DNA from: Rohdeia sp041398665
Lineage (GTDB): Bacteria; Planctomycetota; UBA1135; GCA-002686595
Length of the DNA stretch: 64,000 nucleotides
NCBI GenBank assembly: GCA_041398665.1
Contig: JAWKUH010000006.1
Location: 124,001-188,000, forward strand
Direction of reading: 5' to 3'
The position numbers were made by a program, and so were the translations under genes. Below, piece after piece: positions 27,401 to 37,142 of the stretch. Every line of letters begins with the position of its first letter. Within the stretch, counting starts at the first letter, position 1. The notes beneath the pieces were generated by a model. That model did not search any database. It saw only the letters and a list, made by a program, of their open reading frames with translations, and was not told the DNA's origin.

Positions 27401-27495
27401 ACCGGAAGCACACGGAGCACACGGAGGAACACAGGACGCGCGATCCCAGCGCCGCGCAGCGGCGCCTCCGTGTGCTTCGTGTGCTCGGTGGTTCC
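27401..27495. repeat. Intergenic hairpin repeat, copy B (CACACGGAG type)
   Basis: The left arm (27401-27428) and right arm (27465-27495) form an imperfect inverted repeat built on AGCACACGGAGCACACGGAG. The complement of the right arm reads GGAACCACCGAGCACACG, almost the same as the left arm of the copy at 40521. Small GC palindromes (CGGCCCTTCGGGCC at about 27371 and GTGCGGCCGGCAGGCCGCAC at about 27501) flank it. Confidence 0.7.
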
Positions 27496-27561
27496 CCACC
27501 GTGCGGCCGGCAGGCCGCACGAACAACCCGCCACACGGCGCGTCCTTCGGCCGCGCAGATC

Positions 27562-27684
27562 TCACAGGGAGGCACAGAGAACACAGAGGCGCCGCTTCGC
27601 GGCGCAACACCCGATCGTCCGGCTGTGCTTGCGGCGCCGAAGGCGCCGCTCGTGCTCCTCTGTGTCCTCTGTGTCTCCCTGTGA
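27562..27684. repeat. Intergenic hairpin repeat, copy C (CACAGAG type)
   Basis: 28-nt arms at 27562-27589 and 27657-27684 match at 26 of 28 positions. The outer ten bases TCACAGGGAG are shared with copies A and D, while the inner part is CACAGAGAACACAGAGG. The loop holds two further GC palindromes. Together with copy B this accounts for most of the 423-bp gap between argS and the ABC-F gene. Confidence 0.75.
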
Positions 27685-27725
27685 ACCCTCCGGCGCCGCC
27701 GGCGCCGTTCGGGCAGCGCGCTGGA

Positions 27726-29714
27726 TCAGGACCAGTTCGCCCAGGTCTCGTTCTTCTCCTCGAGGTCGCGCTCGATCTCGGCCAGCCGGTACTGCCGCTC
27801 GACGAGGGCCTCGTGGTCGCGGTAGACCTCCTCGCTCTGCATCTCGCGGGTCAGGCGCTCCTTCTCCTCCTCGAGCGCCATGATCTCCTTCTCGAGCTTC
27901 TCGAAGAGGTAGGGATTGCGGACGCGCTGGCCGCCCTGGTTCTTGGGTTGGTTCTTTGCAGCCTTCGCCGGCGCAGCGGCGGCCTGCTGCGGCTTCGGCG
28001 CGGGTTGCGGCGCGGGCTTCGACTTCCTGGCCTGCTCGGGCTTCGGCGGCGCCGGCTGCGGCTTGCTCGCCTTCGCCGCGGCCGCGGCCCTGCGATCCAC
28101 CTCGGCCGCACGCTCCGCCTCGATGGCCGCGCGGTACTCCGAGTAGTTGCCCCGGAACTCGCGGAAGCCCTTCGGCCCGAGCTCCCACACCTTGTTGCAG
28201 AGGTTGTCCATGAACTCCCGGTCGTGGCTGATGCACAGCATCGCCCCCGGGAAGCCGGACAGCATCTCCTCGAGCGCGGTCCGCGCCGCGAGGTCGAGGT
28301 GGTTCGTCGGCTCGTCGAGCGCGAGCCACGTCGGCTTGGAACCGATCAGCCTGGCCAGCGCGACGCGCGCGCGCTCGCCGCCGGACAGGCGGCCGATCTC
28401 CGCGTCCACGTCGTCGCCGCGGAACAGGAACAGCGCGAGGTGGCTGCGGATCTCCTCGTCCGTCGCCGTCGGCCAGTCCTTGCGCATCGTCGTGAACGGC
28501 GTCGCCGCGGGATCGAGGTCGCCCGACTCCTGGTCGAAGTAGCCGACCTCGGCCTTGTGACCCTTCTTCACCTCGCCGGCGAGCGGCGCCTTCTTCTCGC
28601 ACAGCGTGCGCATCAGCGTGGTCTTGCCCGCGCCGTTCGGACCGACCAGGGCGATGCGGTCGCCGCGAGCGATGCGCAGCTCGAGTCCCTTCGCTAGCAC
28701 GTTGGCGCCGTGCCCGATCGAGAGGTCCTCGCAGGACACGATCGTCTCCCCCGAACGCTCGACCTGTGTGAGCCTCAGGATGGGCTTGCGCACGTCGTCG
28801 TAGGGCCGCTCGAGCCGTTCGACGCGCTGGAGCCGTTTCTGCCGGCCCTTCGCCTCGGACGTCCGCTGGCTGCCCATGTGCTTCTTGATGAACTGTTGTT
28901 CCTTGCGGATCTTGTCGCGCTGGATCTCCCAGGCGCGCAGTTCGCTCGCGAAGCGTTCCTGCCTCAGGTCGACGTACTTGTTGTAGTTGCCGGGGTAGCG
29001 GCGGAGCTGGCCCCACTCGAGCTCGACGATCACCGTCACCACGCGGTCGAGCATCCGACGGTCGTGGCTGATGAGCATCAGCGCGCCGCGGTACTCGCGC
29101 AGGTAGTTCTCGAGCCACTCGATGCCCTCGAGGTCGAGGTGGTTCGTCGGCTCGTCGAGCATCAGGAGGTCGGGCCGACGCACGAGTTCGCGCGCCATCG
29201 CGACGCGCGCCTTCTCGCCGCCCGAGAGCGTCCGCGCCTCGCGCTCCCACAGCTCGCGCGACAGCCCGATGCCGTCGAGGACGACCTCGGCCTGGCGCTC
29301 CGCGTTCCAGCCGTCGAGGAGGTCGATCTGCTCGGTGACGCGGCCGAAGCGCTCCACCGCGCGCTCGAGCGCCTCGCCCTCGTACTCCGCGAGGTGCGAC
29401 TCGAGGTCCTTGGCCTCGGCCAGCAGGGTCTTCACCTCGTCGAGTCCGTGCTCGACATACTCGAACGCGCGCACGCCGGGCTCGAACTCGGGCCTCTGCG
29501 CGACGTAGCCGACGCGGGTGCCGCGCGGCACGGTCAGCTCGCCGCGCTCCGGCGGCTCGATGCCCGCGGCGATGCGCATCATCGTCGTCTTGCCGCCGCC
29601 GTTGCGACCGACGACGCCGACCTTCTCGCCCGCCTCGATGGCGAGGTCGAGGCCGCGCAGGACCTCGAGCGCCCCGAAGTGCTTCTCGAGGCCGCGGATG
29701 ATGAGGACGCTCAC
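27726..29714 (-). CDS. ABC-F family ATPase
   Basis: A 662-residue soluble protein with two ATP-binding cassettes and no membrane domain. Walker A motifs are GRNGGGKTT and GPNGAGKTT, signatures are TLSGGEKARVAMAREL and RLSGGERARVALARLI, and Walker B is LLMLDEPTNHLDL and WLALDEPTNHLDL. The inter-domain linker (EQQFIKKHMGSQRTSEAKGR) is the P-site tRNA interaction motif of translation-factor ABC-Fs. An Ala/Pro/Lys linker and a C-terminal coiled coil (LEKEIMALEEEKERLTREMQ) follow, as in Uup-type members. The role is probably ribosome rescue or translation tuning. The GTG start at 29714 begins SVLIIRGLEKHFGALEVLRG. Confidence 0.9.
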   Translation of the reverse strand: MSVLIIRGLEKHFGALEVLRGLDLAIEAGEKVGVVGRNGGGKTTMMRIAAGIEPPERGELTVPRGTRVGYVAQRPEFEPGVRAFEYVEHGLDEVKTLLAEAKDLESHLAEYEGEALERAVERFGRVTEQIDLLDGWNAERQAEVVLDGIGLSRELWEREARTLSGGEKARVAMARELVRRPDLLMLDEPTNHLDLEGIEWLENYLREYRGALMLISHDRRMLDRVVTVIVELEWGQLRRYPGNYNKYVDLRQERFASELRAWEIQRDKIRKEQQFIKKHMGSQRTSEAKGRQKRLQRVERLERPYDDVRKPILRLTQVERSGETIVSCEDLSIGHGANVLAKGLELRIARGDRIALVGPNGAGKTTLMRTLCEKKAPLAGEVKKGHKAEVGYFDQESGDLDPAATPFTTMRKDWPTATDEEIRSHLALFLFRGDDVDAEIGRLSGGERARVALARLIGSKPTWLALDEPTNHLDLAARTALEEMLSGFPGAMLCISHDREFMDNLCNKVWELGPKGFREFRGNYSEYRAAIEAERAAEVDRRAAAAAKASKPQPAPPKPEQARKSKPAPQPAPKPQQAAAAPAKAAKNQPKNQGGQRVRNPYLFEKLEKEIMALEEEKERLTREMQSEEVYRDHEALVERQYRLAEIERDLEEKNETWANWS

Positions 29715-29776
29715 GGTCGTTCCTTGTCGTTCGTCGGTCCCGCCGCGAGCGTTCTCGCCGCCGAATCGGGCGGAAG

Positions 29777-29782
29777 AGGATA
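29777..29782 (-). promoter_or_regulatory. -10 box TATCCT for the ABC-F gene
   Basis: GCTATCCT on the minus strand predicts a start near 29770 and a leader of roughly 56 nt to the GTG at 29714. AAGGAA lies just before the GTG. Confidence 0.45.
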
Positions 29783-29826
29783 GCAGGGGACGCGACCCGA
29801 TCGCAGCGTCGCGCGCTCCCGGTCGC

Positions 29827-29832
29827 TATCCT
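29827..29832 (+). promoter_or_regulatory. -10 box TATCCT, 7 nt before the PyrK-like GTG
   Basis: GCTATCCT ends seven bases before the GTG at 29840, predicting a leaderless mRNA. It is about 45 bp from the minus-strand box of the ABC-F gene. Confidence 0.55.
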
Positions 29833-29839
29833 GCGCGGC

Positions 29840-30694
29840 GTGCCCGCCCCCCCGAAGGACGCCAGGAGTCGAGTCGCCCGCGTCGTCTCCGTGCGCCCGT
29901 GCGGGAGCGATGCGATCGTGCTCCGCGTCGCGACCGACGAACCGGTCGGACCGGTGCGCGCGAGTCGCTTCTTCATGCTGCGGCGCGAGGACGGGACCGC
30001 GCCCCTGATCCCGCGGCCCTACTCGATCTACCGTCAGGGCGACGACTGGATCGAGTTCCTCGTGAAGCGCATGGGGCGGGGCAGCCGGTCGCTGGCCGCC
30101 GCCGCGCCGGGCACCGAGCTCCGACTGATCGGCCCGCTCGGCAACGGGTGGCCGACGCTCGACGGCGACGGACCGCCGTGGGTCCTGCTCGCGGGCGGCG
30201 TCGGCTCCGCGCCGATCCCGATGGCGGTCGAGCAGGCGCTCGCGGGCATGGACGGAGCCCGACCGTGCCCGCCTTCGAAGCTGTTCGTGCTCTTCGGCGC
30301 GCGCGACGGTGGTCTGCTCTACGACCTCGACGCGCTGCGCGAGCTCGGCGTCCCGGTCCACGCGGCGACGCTCGACGGCTCCGTCGGCTTCCGCGGCAAC
30401 GTCCTCGAGCTCCTCGACGACCTCGTGTCGCGCGGCGAGGTGCCCGCGCAGCACCGCCTGCTCGCCTGCGGCCCCGACCCGATGCTCGAGGCGGTGCACG
30501 CGCGCGCGCTCGAGCGCGGTGTCGACGCGTGGCTCAGCCTCGAGACCCTGATGGGGTGCGGCGTCGGCATCTGCAACGGCTGTCCCGTCGTGACGCGCGC
30601 CGAGGGCTCGCTCGCCGCCTGGTCGAACGCGAAGTGCTGCGTCGAGGGACCGGTGTTCGCGGCGCGCGACATCGTGCTCGCGCACGCGCACTGA
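29840..30694 (+). CDS. pyrK: PyrK-like dihydroorotate dehydrogenase electron-transfer subunit
   Basis: A 284-residue FAD and 2Fe-2S protein. PyrK passes electrons from dihydroorotate dehydrogenase B to NAD. The FAD motif is RPYSIY (in LIPRPYSIYRQGDDWIEFLV), the NAD-domain loop is LAGGVGSAPI, and the late motif is LLACGPDPMLEAV. The 2Fe-2S ligands are the cysteines in LMGCGVGICNGCPV plus a Cys about 27 residues later (AKCCVEGP). No pyrD is adjacent, so another partner of this reductase family cannot be excluded. The GTG start is set by the -10 box. Confidence 0.82.
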   Translation: MPAPPKDARSRVARVVSVRPCGSDAIVLRVATDEPVGPVRASRFFMLRREDGTAPLIPRPYSIYRQGDDWIEFLVKRMGRGSRSLAAAAPGTELRLIGPLGNGWPTLDGDGPPWVLLAGGVGSAPIPMAVEQALAGMDGARPCPPSKLFVLFGARDGGLLYDLDALRELGVPVHAATLDGSVGFRGNVLELLDDLVSRGEVPAQHRLLACGPDPMLEAVHARALERGVDAWLSLETLMGCGVGICNGCPVVTRAEGSLAAWSNAKCCVEGPVFAARDIVLAHAH

Positions 30695-30745
30695 CCGGGC
30701 GCGGGCGCGACGGACCACCCGGCCGCTCGGCGGTCGGCGAAAGCC

Positions 30746-33495
30746 ATGAAGCACGTCCGCACCCGCGGTCGCGCGGCGCTCGTCGTCGCCGCCGCCCTCC
30801 TCGTCCCGCTCCTCGGTCCGGCCTCCGTCGCGCAGCAGGAGCGCTCGCCGTCGGGCGAGCAGCTCGTGCCGGGCGCGACGCTGCGCCTCTTCGAACTCGC
30901 GACGAGCGTGTCCGAGCTGCCCGAGCTCGCGCCGGGTCAGACGCCCAACGTCGACAAGGTCGTCGAGCGCCTCGACCTCGACTCGCGCGAGGACTTCGGC
31001 GGACCCGAGGACGCCTTCTACTGCGAGGTGACGGGCTGGCTCGTCGTCGAGCGCCCGGGCGAGACCGCGTTCCGCCTCGAGAGCGACGACGGTTCGTCGC
31101 TCGAGGTCGACGGGAACCTCGTCGTCGACAACGACGGCGAGCACGCGCCGGAGTCGGTCGACGGGAGTGCGAAGCTCGAGCGCGGGCTCCACGGCTTCCG
31201 CGTGCGCTTCTTCGAGGCCGGCGGCGGTCAGGTGCTGCGGCTCTCGTGGAAGCCCGCCGGCGCCGACGAGTTCACGGTGCTCGGGCCACGCTCGCTCCGC
31301 ACCGAGAAGAACGTGGTCCGCGTGACGTCGCCCGGTCCGAAGGTCCTGATGGGGCCCGGCGGTCCGATGCGTCCCGGTGCGGGCATGCCGCTCGACCGCA
31401 TGCACCCCTCGTTCCGCGTGGTCGACCTGCGACCCGAAGGCTTTCGCCCGCAGGTCGGCGGACTCGCGGTGCTGCCGGACGGCGACCTCGTCGTCGCGAG
31501 CTTCCGGCCGAACCAGGAGGGTTGGGCCGACGGCGTCGACACCGATCCCGACGGCGTGCTCTACCGCGTCTCGAACGCCGTCGCGGCCGAGGGACCGGAC
31601 GACGTGCGCGTGTCCGTGATGGCGGAGGGCTTCCACGAGCCGGCGGGGTTGCTCCTCCTCGACGGCGCGCTCTACGTCTCGCAGCGCGAGGAGATCACGC
31701 GCCTGCGGGATCCCGAGGGCGACCTCTCGTTCTCCGACCGCGGGAAGCTCGCGGGCGGCTGGACCGCCGACAACTACCACCACTTCACGTTCGGGCTCGG
31801 CTACTCGCGCGGAACGCTCGGCGCGACGCTCTACGCGGCGCTCTCCACGTCGATCTACCTCGACGCGAGCGAGGGCGAGTTCCCCGGGCTCAACGGACCG
31901 AACCCGCCGAACCGCGGCACGCTCGTGGAGGTCTCGCTGTGGGACGGCAGCGTGCGCTACACGGCCGGCGGGTTCCGCACGCCCGACGGCGTGTGCGCCG
32001 CGGACGGAAGGGTGTACGTGACCGACAACCAGGGCGCGTGGAACCCGTCGAACAGCCTGTACGTGGTCCGTCCGGGCCGCTTCTACGGGCACTACAACAG
32101 TACGCAGAAGAGTGAGCGTTACCCCGACGGCGGGTACGCCGGTCCGTTCGACGACCGACCGGTGTCGCCGCCGGCCGTGCACCTGCCCCAGAACGAGTGC
32201 GCGAACTCGCCGACGCAACCCGTCCCGATCGAGGGCGGCGAGTTCGCGGGGCAGTTGCTCGTCGGCGACCTCAAGGCCGGCGGCATCCGTCGCATCTTCC
32301 TCGAGGAGGTCGGCGGCGAGGAGCAGGGCTGCGTGTTCCGCTTCGCGCAGGGACTCGAGTGCGGCGTGCACCGTCTCGCGTGGGGCCCGGACGGGAAGTT
32401 GTTCGTCGGCGGGACCGGCGCGTCGGACACGTGGAGCTGGAACGGCACGCGCTGGGGACTGCAGCGGCTCGACCCGACGGGCGAGACCGCGTTCGAGATG
32501 AAGGCGGTGCGTGCGACGCCCGACGGCTTCGTCGTCGAGTACACGCGGCCCGTCCCGTTCGACCAGCTCGTGGACACGGCGCGCTGGCACGTCTCGCAGT
32601 GGCGCTACGAACCGACGCCGGAGTACGGCGGCGAGAAGGTCGACCGCGAGGACCTCGCGGTGGCGTGGGCCGAGCCGTCGGAGGACGAGAGGAGCGTGCG
32701 CCTCGTGATCCCCGGGCTGCGCGAGGGTCGCGTCGTGCACCTCTACGGCGACGCGACCGACGAGTCGGGCGAGAGCCTCTGGTCGCCGGAGACCTGGTAC
32801 ACGCTCAACGCGCGTCCGCACGACCGGGTCGACGAGGAGGCGAAGCGCGCGCTCGTGTTCACGCGGACGACGGGCTTCCGCCACGGCTCGATCCCCGACG
32901 GCTGGCGCTGCATGGAGGAGCTCGCTCGCGAGAACGGCTTCACGGTGCGCATCACCGAGGACCCCGCGTGGTTCACGGACGACGTGCTCGCCGGCTTCGA
33001 CGCCGTCGTCTTCCTCAACACGACGGGCGACGTGCTCGACGACGAGCAGCAGGCCGCGACGGAGCGCTTCGTCGCGAACGGCGGCGGCTACCTCGGCGTG
33101 CACAGCGCGTCGGACACCGAGTACGACTGGCCCTGGTACGGACGGCTCGTCGGTGCGTACTTCGCGAGCCACCCGCGCATCCAGGACGCCGTCGTCCGCG
33201 TCGTCGACGGCAGCCACCCCTCGACCGAGATGCTGCCCCTCGAGTGGAAGCGTCGCGACGAGTGGTACAACTTCCGCGCACCGGTCGGCGACGACGTGCG
33301 CGTGCTGCTGTCGCTCGACCAGTCGAGCTACGAGGGCAGCGCGATGCCGCCGGGACGACACGCCACGGCGTGGTGCCACGAGTACGGCGGGGGGCGCGCG
33401 GTCTACACCGCGGGCGGTCACACCGAGGCCTCGTACACCGAGCCCTGTTCCGCGAGCACCTGCTCGGCGCGCTGCGTTGGGCCGCCGGATGGTGA
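30746..33495 (+). CDS. Secreted PA14 / beta-propeller / ThuA fusion protein (one frameshift near 33444)
   Basis: Corrected length is about 916 residues. Parts in order: a signal peptide (residues 1-30); a PA14-like domain with FRLESDDGSSLEVDGNLVVD and RFFEAGGGQVLRLSWKPAG; a sorbosone-dehydrogenase-like beta-propeller at about 200-590 (LAVLPDGDLVVASF, GVCAADGRVYVTDNQGAW); and a C-terminal ThuA domain (ALVFTRTTGFRHGSIPDGWR, then YLGVHSASDTEYDWPWYGRL, then VYTAGGHTEASYTEP). After EASYTEP the frame shifts. Adding one C to the CCC run at 33441-33447 gives LFREHLLGALRWAAGW and a stop at 33495. This architecture is common in planctomycetes and is thought to act on carbohydrates. Its substrate is unknown. 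Confidence 0.85.
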
Positions 33496-33595
33496 GCCCG
33501 CGCGCGGCTCGACCGTTCGCGCACGCGAGCGGTGTCGCTCGCGCGGCGAGCGGTCGGGCGGGCGACCGATCGCCGGGTCACACTTCGTCCGGGAG

Positions 33596-33601
33596 TAGAC
33601 T
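33596..33601 (+). promoter_or_regulatory. -10 box TAGACT with very short leader before the sensor kinase
   Basis: TAGACT is 18 bases before the GTG at 33620. A start seven bases downstream would put GAAGGA (33608-33613) at the very 5' end of the mRNA, at proper Shine-Dalgarno spacing. This gives a contrast to the leaderless genes. Confidence 0.45.
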
Positions 33602-33619
33602 CCCGTCGAAGGACCACGC

Positions 33620-35095
33620 GTGAAGGGCGAGAACGGGAACGGCGAGGAGCGGATCGGCGGGGCGACCTCGCGCGCCGCCATGTCGGCGATCGAGCGGACG
33701 CTCGCGTCGCCGTGGCGGACGGCGGTCGTCGCGGCGCTCGCCGTCCTCGCACTGAGCTGGATCTCGACCGACCAGCAGCGCCGCTTCGCCGAGACGCGGA
33801 TGCTGAGTTCCGACACGTTCCGGCTGAACGTGTGGGCGCTGTTCCTGCCGGAGCTCGCGCACTTCGCCCTGTGGGCCGTGATCGCTCCGACGCTCCTCGC
33901 GTTCATGCTCTGGAGCTGGAACCGGCTCCATCCGCTCCTCTTCGCCGTCGCGCAGCTCGCGGCGTGCTTCGGCGCGGCCTGGAGCATGGGCTACCTCGAG
34001 TTCCACGTGTCGCGCGAGATCGTCCGCAACGTCACGGGCAGTCCGATCGTGCGCGTCGACGGGCGCGAGTCGGAGGACGTGCCGTTCATCGAGGGGGACG
34101 TCGAGCTCGACGGTCGCGACGCAGCGGTCGCGCCGAGCGACGAGCTCGAGGGTCCGCCGCCGGGCGGACCTCCGCCGCTCGGTCCCGACGGCGCGCCCCG
34201 GCCGCGACCCGGCGAGGCGCCGCCGCCGGACCGACAGCAGCGCCGTTTCGACCGCGGCGGCGACCGGGGCGGCGAACGCGGCGGGCGCTTCGACCCGCGT
34301 CGGTTCCGCGGGCGACCGGTCGACGGCGCGGACAACGCGAGTCGGCAGTTCGGCCGCGAGGTCCTGCTGTACCTGCTCGCGCTCGGGGTCTCGGGCTCCG
34401 CGTTCGCCTTCCTCCGTCAGCGCAAGGGCGAGCGCCGCGCGCACGAGCTCGAGCTCGAGACCGCGGCGCTCGAGGGGGAGCTCGCGCGCACGCAGCTCCG
34501 CTCTCTGCGCGCCCAGCTCCAGCCGCACTTCCTGTTCAACGCGTTGCACGGCATCGGCGGACTCGTGCGCGAGAAGCGCGACGGCGAGGCGCTGCGGACG
34601 CTCTCGGACCTCGGCGGGCTGCTGCGGCGCACGCTCGACGCGGACCGCGTGGACCGCTGGTCGCTCGACAGCGAGATCGCGCTCGTCGAGGAGTACCTCT
34701 CCGTCGAGAGCGTGCGCCTCGGCGACCGCCTCGCGACGCACGTCGACGTCGAGGACGACGTACGCGGGGTGCAGCTCCCGCCGTTGCTGCTCCTGCCGAT
34801 CGTCGAGAACTCGATCCGGCACGGCGTCGCGACCCAGGCGCGCGGCGGGAGCGTCGACGTGAGCTGCGCGCGGATCGGCGACCGGCTCCGCATCGAGGTC
34901 GCCGACACCGGCCCCGGTTTCGACGCGGCCGTGCTGCGCGCCGGGCGACACCCCGCCGACGACGAGGTGCACGTCGGCCTCCAGAACACGCGCGAGCGAC
35001 TCGAGCGGCTCTTCCCGGGCCGCCACACGTTCGCGCTCTCGAACCGCCCGGGCGGCGGTGCGTCGGTCGTGATCGAGATCCCGTCGGAGGCGTGA
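33620..35095 (+). CDS. LytS-type sensor histidine kinase
   Basis: A 491-residue membrane kinase. Four hydrophobic segments occupy the N-terminal part (about residues 35-130 and 250-270). Between them lies an exported loop with an unusual Pro/Gly/Arg-rich stretch (PPPGGPPPLGPDG, then RGGDRGGERGGRF). The kinase core has the phospho-acceptor His in LRAQLQPHFLFNALH. It is followed by a GHKL ATPase with LLLLPIVENSIRHGV (N box) and VADTGPGF (G1 box). The next gene, a LytTR regulator five bases downstream, is clearly its partner. Confidence 0.9.
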   Translation: MKGENGNGEERIGGATSRAAMSAIERTLASPWRTAVVAALAVLALSWISTDQQRRFAETRMLSSDTFRLNVWALFLPELAHFALWAVIAPTLLAFMLWSWNRLHPLLFAVAQLAACFGAAWSMGYLEFHVSREIVRNVTGSPIVRVDGRESEDVPFIEGDVELDGRDAAVAPSDELEGPPPGGPPPLGPDGAPRPRPGEAPPPDRQQRRFDRGGDRGGERGGRFDPRRFRGRPVDGADNASRQFGREVLLYLLALGVSGSAFAFLRQRKGERRAHELELETAALEGELARTQLRSLRAQLQPHFLFNALHGIGGLVREKRDGEALRTLSDLGGLLRRTLDADRVDRWSLDSEIALVEEYLSVESVRLGDRLATHVDVEDDVRGVQLPPLLLLPIVENSIRHGVATQARGGSVDVSCARIGDRLRIEVADTGPGFDAAVLRAGRHPADDEVHVGLQNTRERLERLFPGRHTFALSNRPGGGASVVIEIPSEA

Positions 35096-35100
35096 GACAC

Positions 35101-35925
35101 ATGAACCAGGAGCCCGTCGAACCGATCCGCTGCGCCATCGTCGACGACGAGCCGATGGGGCGCGCGAGTCTGCGCCACGTGCTGTCGGCCGATCCCGAGG
35201 TCGAGCTCGTCGGCGAGGCCGGCGACGGTGACGCCGCGCTCGAACTCATCCGTCGCGAGATGCCCGACGTCGTCTTCCTCGACGTGCACATGCCGGGTCG
35301 CTCCGGACTCCAGGTCGTCGAGGCCCTCTCCGAGGACGAGCGACCGCTCGTCGTGTTCGCGACCGCCTACGACCACTACGCCGTCGAGGCCTTCGAGAAG
35401 AGCGCGGTCGACTACCTGCTCAAGCCCTTCGACGACCGGCGGCTCGCGCAGGCGCTCGAGCGCGTGAAGGACCACCTGCGTCGCGAACAGGCGCTCGAGG
35501 CCAAGAACCGCCTGGCGGCGCTGCTCGACGAACTGCGGCCGGACGGCGCGTCCGCGGACGCGAGCACGGCGGCACCGGACGGGACCGACGACGACGGACC
35601 GCTCGACCGCATCGTCATCCATCGCGAGAGCCAGGTGCAGATCGTCCCGGTCGACGACGTGCGCTTCATCCAGGCCGCCGACCAGTACGTGGAGATCTTC
35701 ACGGACAAGGGCCCGCAGCTCATGCGCGAGTCGATGGCGAACCTCGAGCAGCGGCTCGACAAGGAGCGCTTCATGCGCATCCACCGCTCCTACATCGTCG
35801 CCATGGACCAGGTGCGGCTCATGGAGAGCCGGCCCGGCGGCACGGCTCGGGTGAAGCTGGTCGACGGCCGTTGGCTCCCCGTCGCGCGCACGCGCGTCCC
35901 GGCGCTGCGCCGTCGCCTGGGCTGA
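35101..35925 (+). CDS. LytTR-family response regulator
   Basis: A 274-residue regulator with a receiver domain and a LytTR DNA-binding domain. The receiver has acidic residues in CAIVDDEP, the phospho-acceptor Asp in VVFLDVHMPGRSG, the switch residues in VFATAYDHYAVEAF, and the Lys in DYLLKPFDD. The LytTR domain runs from about residue 170 (DRIVIHRESQVQIVPVDDVR, then FMRIHRSYIVAMDQV). The upstream kinase stops five bases before its ATG. LytTR regulators bind pairs of direct repeats. No such site was found in this window. Confidence 0.92.
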   Translation: MNQEPVEPIRCAIVDDEPMGRASLRHVLSADPEVELVGEAGDGDAALELIRREMPDVVFLDVHMPGRSGLQVVEALSEDERPLVVFATAYDHYAVEAFEKSAVDYLLKPFDDRRLAQALERVKDHLRREQALEAKNRLAALLDELRPDGASADASTAAPDGTDDDGPLDRIVIHRESQVQIVPVDDVRFIQAADQYVEIFTDKGPQLMRESMANLEQRLDKERFMRIHRSYIVAMDQVRLMESRPGGTARVKLVDGRWLPVARTRVPALRRRLG

Positions 35926-36126
35926 ACCGGCGCCCGGCGACGGGACGGGAGGGCGCCCCAGGGACCGCCTTCGCAACCCCCGGGGCACCGCCGGCTCCAC
36001 GGGGCTCCGGTGGATTCGCGCGAACCGTCGATCCCGGGCAAGATCGACCGTCCGGAAGCCCCGCGACGCGACTCCTCGCGACGCGCCGACCGGACACGAA
36101 GAGGACCGAACCACCTCGCACGCACC

Positions 36127-36969
36127 ATGAGCAGCATCCTTCCCGCCGCCGTCGTCGGTATCGCCAGCGGATCCCTCGCCGCCGTCGCCACGGTCTTCAT
36201 CCTCGCGCCCACCCCCGGCGCGGCCCACGAGGCCGCTTCGATCTCGCCGAAGGGCGCCGAGGTCGAAGGTGACGTCCGGGACGTGCTCGCACGCCACGAC
36301 AAAGATATCCGCACCCTCCGCGACGACTTCCAGGTCGCGAACACGAGCCTCGACCAGAAGCTCGACGAGGTGCTCGCCCAGCTCAACCGCCGCTCGCTCC
36401 CCGTCGAGGGGACGACGACCGGCGGCTCCGACGTCGAACTCGCCGCCGCCGTGCGCGACGTCATGACGAACGACGGCGGCACGCTCCTCACGACGGACCC
36501 GACGTTCGACGCCGCGGTCGCGGACGCGATCACGCGGATCGAGGAGCAGAAGCGGGCGGACGAGGCCGAGGCGCGCCGTCAGCGCGAGCTCGACCAGATC
36601 GAGGACCGCCTCTCGAAGATGCGCGACGACCTCGGACTCGACCAGTACCAGGAGTCCGAGATGCGCACGATCATGATCGACAGTCTCGACCGCATGACCG
36701 AGATCCGCGACCAGATGCGCAGCGGCGACTTCGGTCGCGACGACATGCGCACGCTGTTCTCCGACTTCCGCACCGAGGTCGACGGCAAGGTCCAGAAGGT
36801 CCTCGCGCCCGACCAGTACACGAAGTACCAGGAGTCGAACATGAGCTCCTTCGGCGGCTTCGGCGGCGGACGCACGCGCGGCGGCAACAACGGCGGGGGT
36901 CCGGGCGGTTTCGGCGGCGGAGGCTTCGGAGGCGGCGGCTTCGGCGGCGGCCCCGGCGGAGGGAATTGA
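36127..36969 (+). CDS. Exported coiled-coil protein with glycine-rich tail
   Basis: A 280-residue protein with an N-terminal hydrophobic segment (ILPAAVVGIASGSLAAVATV) that may be a signal or anchor. Charged heptad-rich helices follow (EARRQRELDQIEDRLSKMRD, then RTIMIDSLDRMTEIRDQM), then a Spy/LTXXQ-like ending (VLAPDQYTKYQESN). The last 40 residues are a Gly/Phe/Asn-rich run (GGFGGGRTRGGNNGGG style). The ATG at 36127 is the only start that keeps the signal at the N-terminus. It is monocistronic with a small hairpin after it. Function unknown. The tail may be a disordered adhesive segment. Confidence 0.72.
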   Translation: MSSILPAAVVGIASGSLAAVATVFILAPTPGAAHEAASISPKGAEVEGDVRDVLARHDKDIRTLRDDFQVANTSLDQKLDEVLAQLNRRSLPVEGTTTGGSDVELAAAVRDVMTNDGGTLLTTDPTFDAAVADAITRIEEQKRADEAEARRQRELDQIEDRLSKMRDDLGLDQYQESEMRTIMIDSLDRMTEIRDQMRSGDFGRDDMRTLFSDFRTEVDGKVQKVLAPDQYTKYQESNMSSFGGFGGGRTRGGNNGGGPGGFGGGGFGGGGFGGGPGGGN

Positions 36970-36990
36970 CCGCTCCCCGGTGAGAACCGT

Positions 36991-37008
36991 CCCCGCGCGA
37001 ATGCGGGG
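36991..37008 (+). terminator. Small GC hairpin after the coiled-coil gene
   Basis: CCCCGC (36991-36996) pairs with GCGGGG (37003-37008) over a six-base loop, about 20 bp after the stop. No T-run follows. Confidence 0.4.
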
Positions 37009-37031
37009 ATGAAGAGCGGCGTAGGGCTCGC

Positions 37032-37075
37032 TACCCTGGCGCCGGCGCGACGACGCCCGACCCTCCGGTCGGGCG
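37032..37075 (+). promoter_or_regulatory. Promoter and leader hairpin of the NfeD-flotillin operon
   Basis: GCTACCCT gives a -10 box at 37032-37037, predicting a start near 37044. A perfect 9-bp hairpin (37054-37062 with 37067-37075, four-base loop) then starts about ten bases into the message. The GTG at 37143 follows a strong AGGAGG. The hairpin may protect the leader or attenuate transcription. Confidence 0.45.
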
Positions 37076-37142
37076 TTCGCATTGGAGGCGCGCTCTCCGC
37101 GCGTCGCCTCGCACGTCGCACCGCTGTCAGGAGGAGGTTCCC

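Noticed and set aside
23241..28697. An 1818-codon reading frame opposite the sigma factor, apt, argS and ABC-F genes
   Set aside because: It is an antisense shadow caused by high GC content. All four genes on the other strand have full family motifs.
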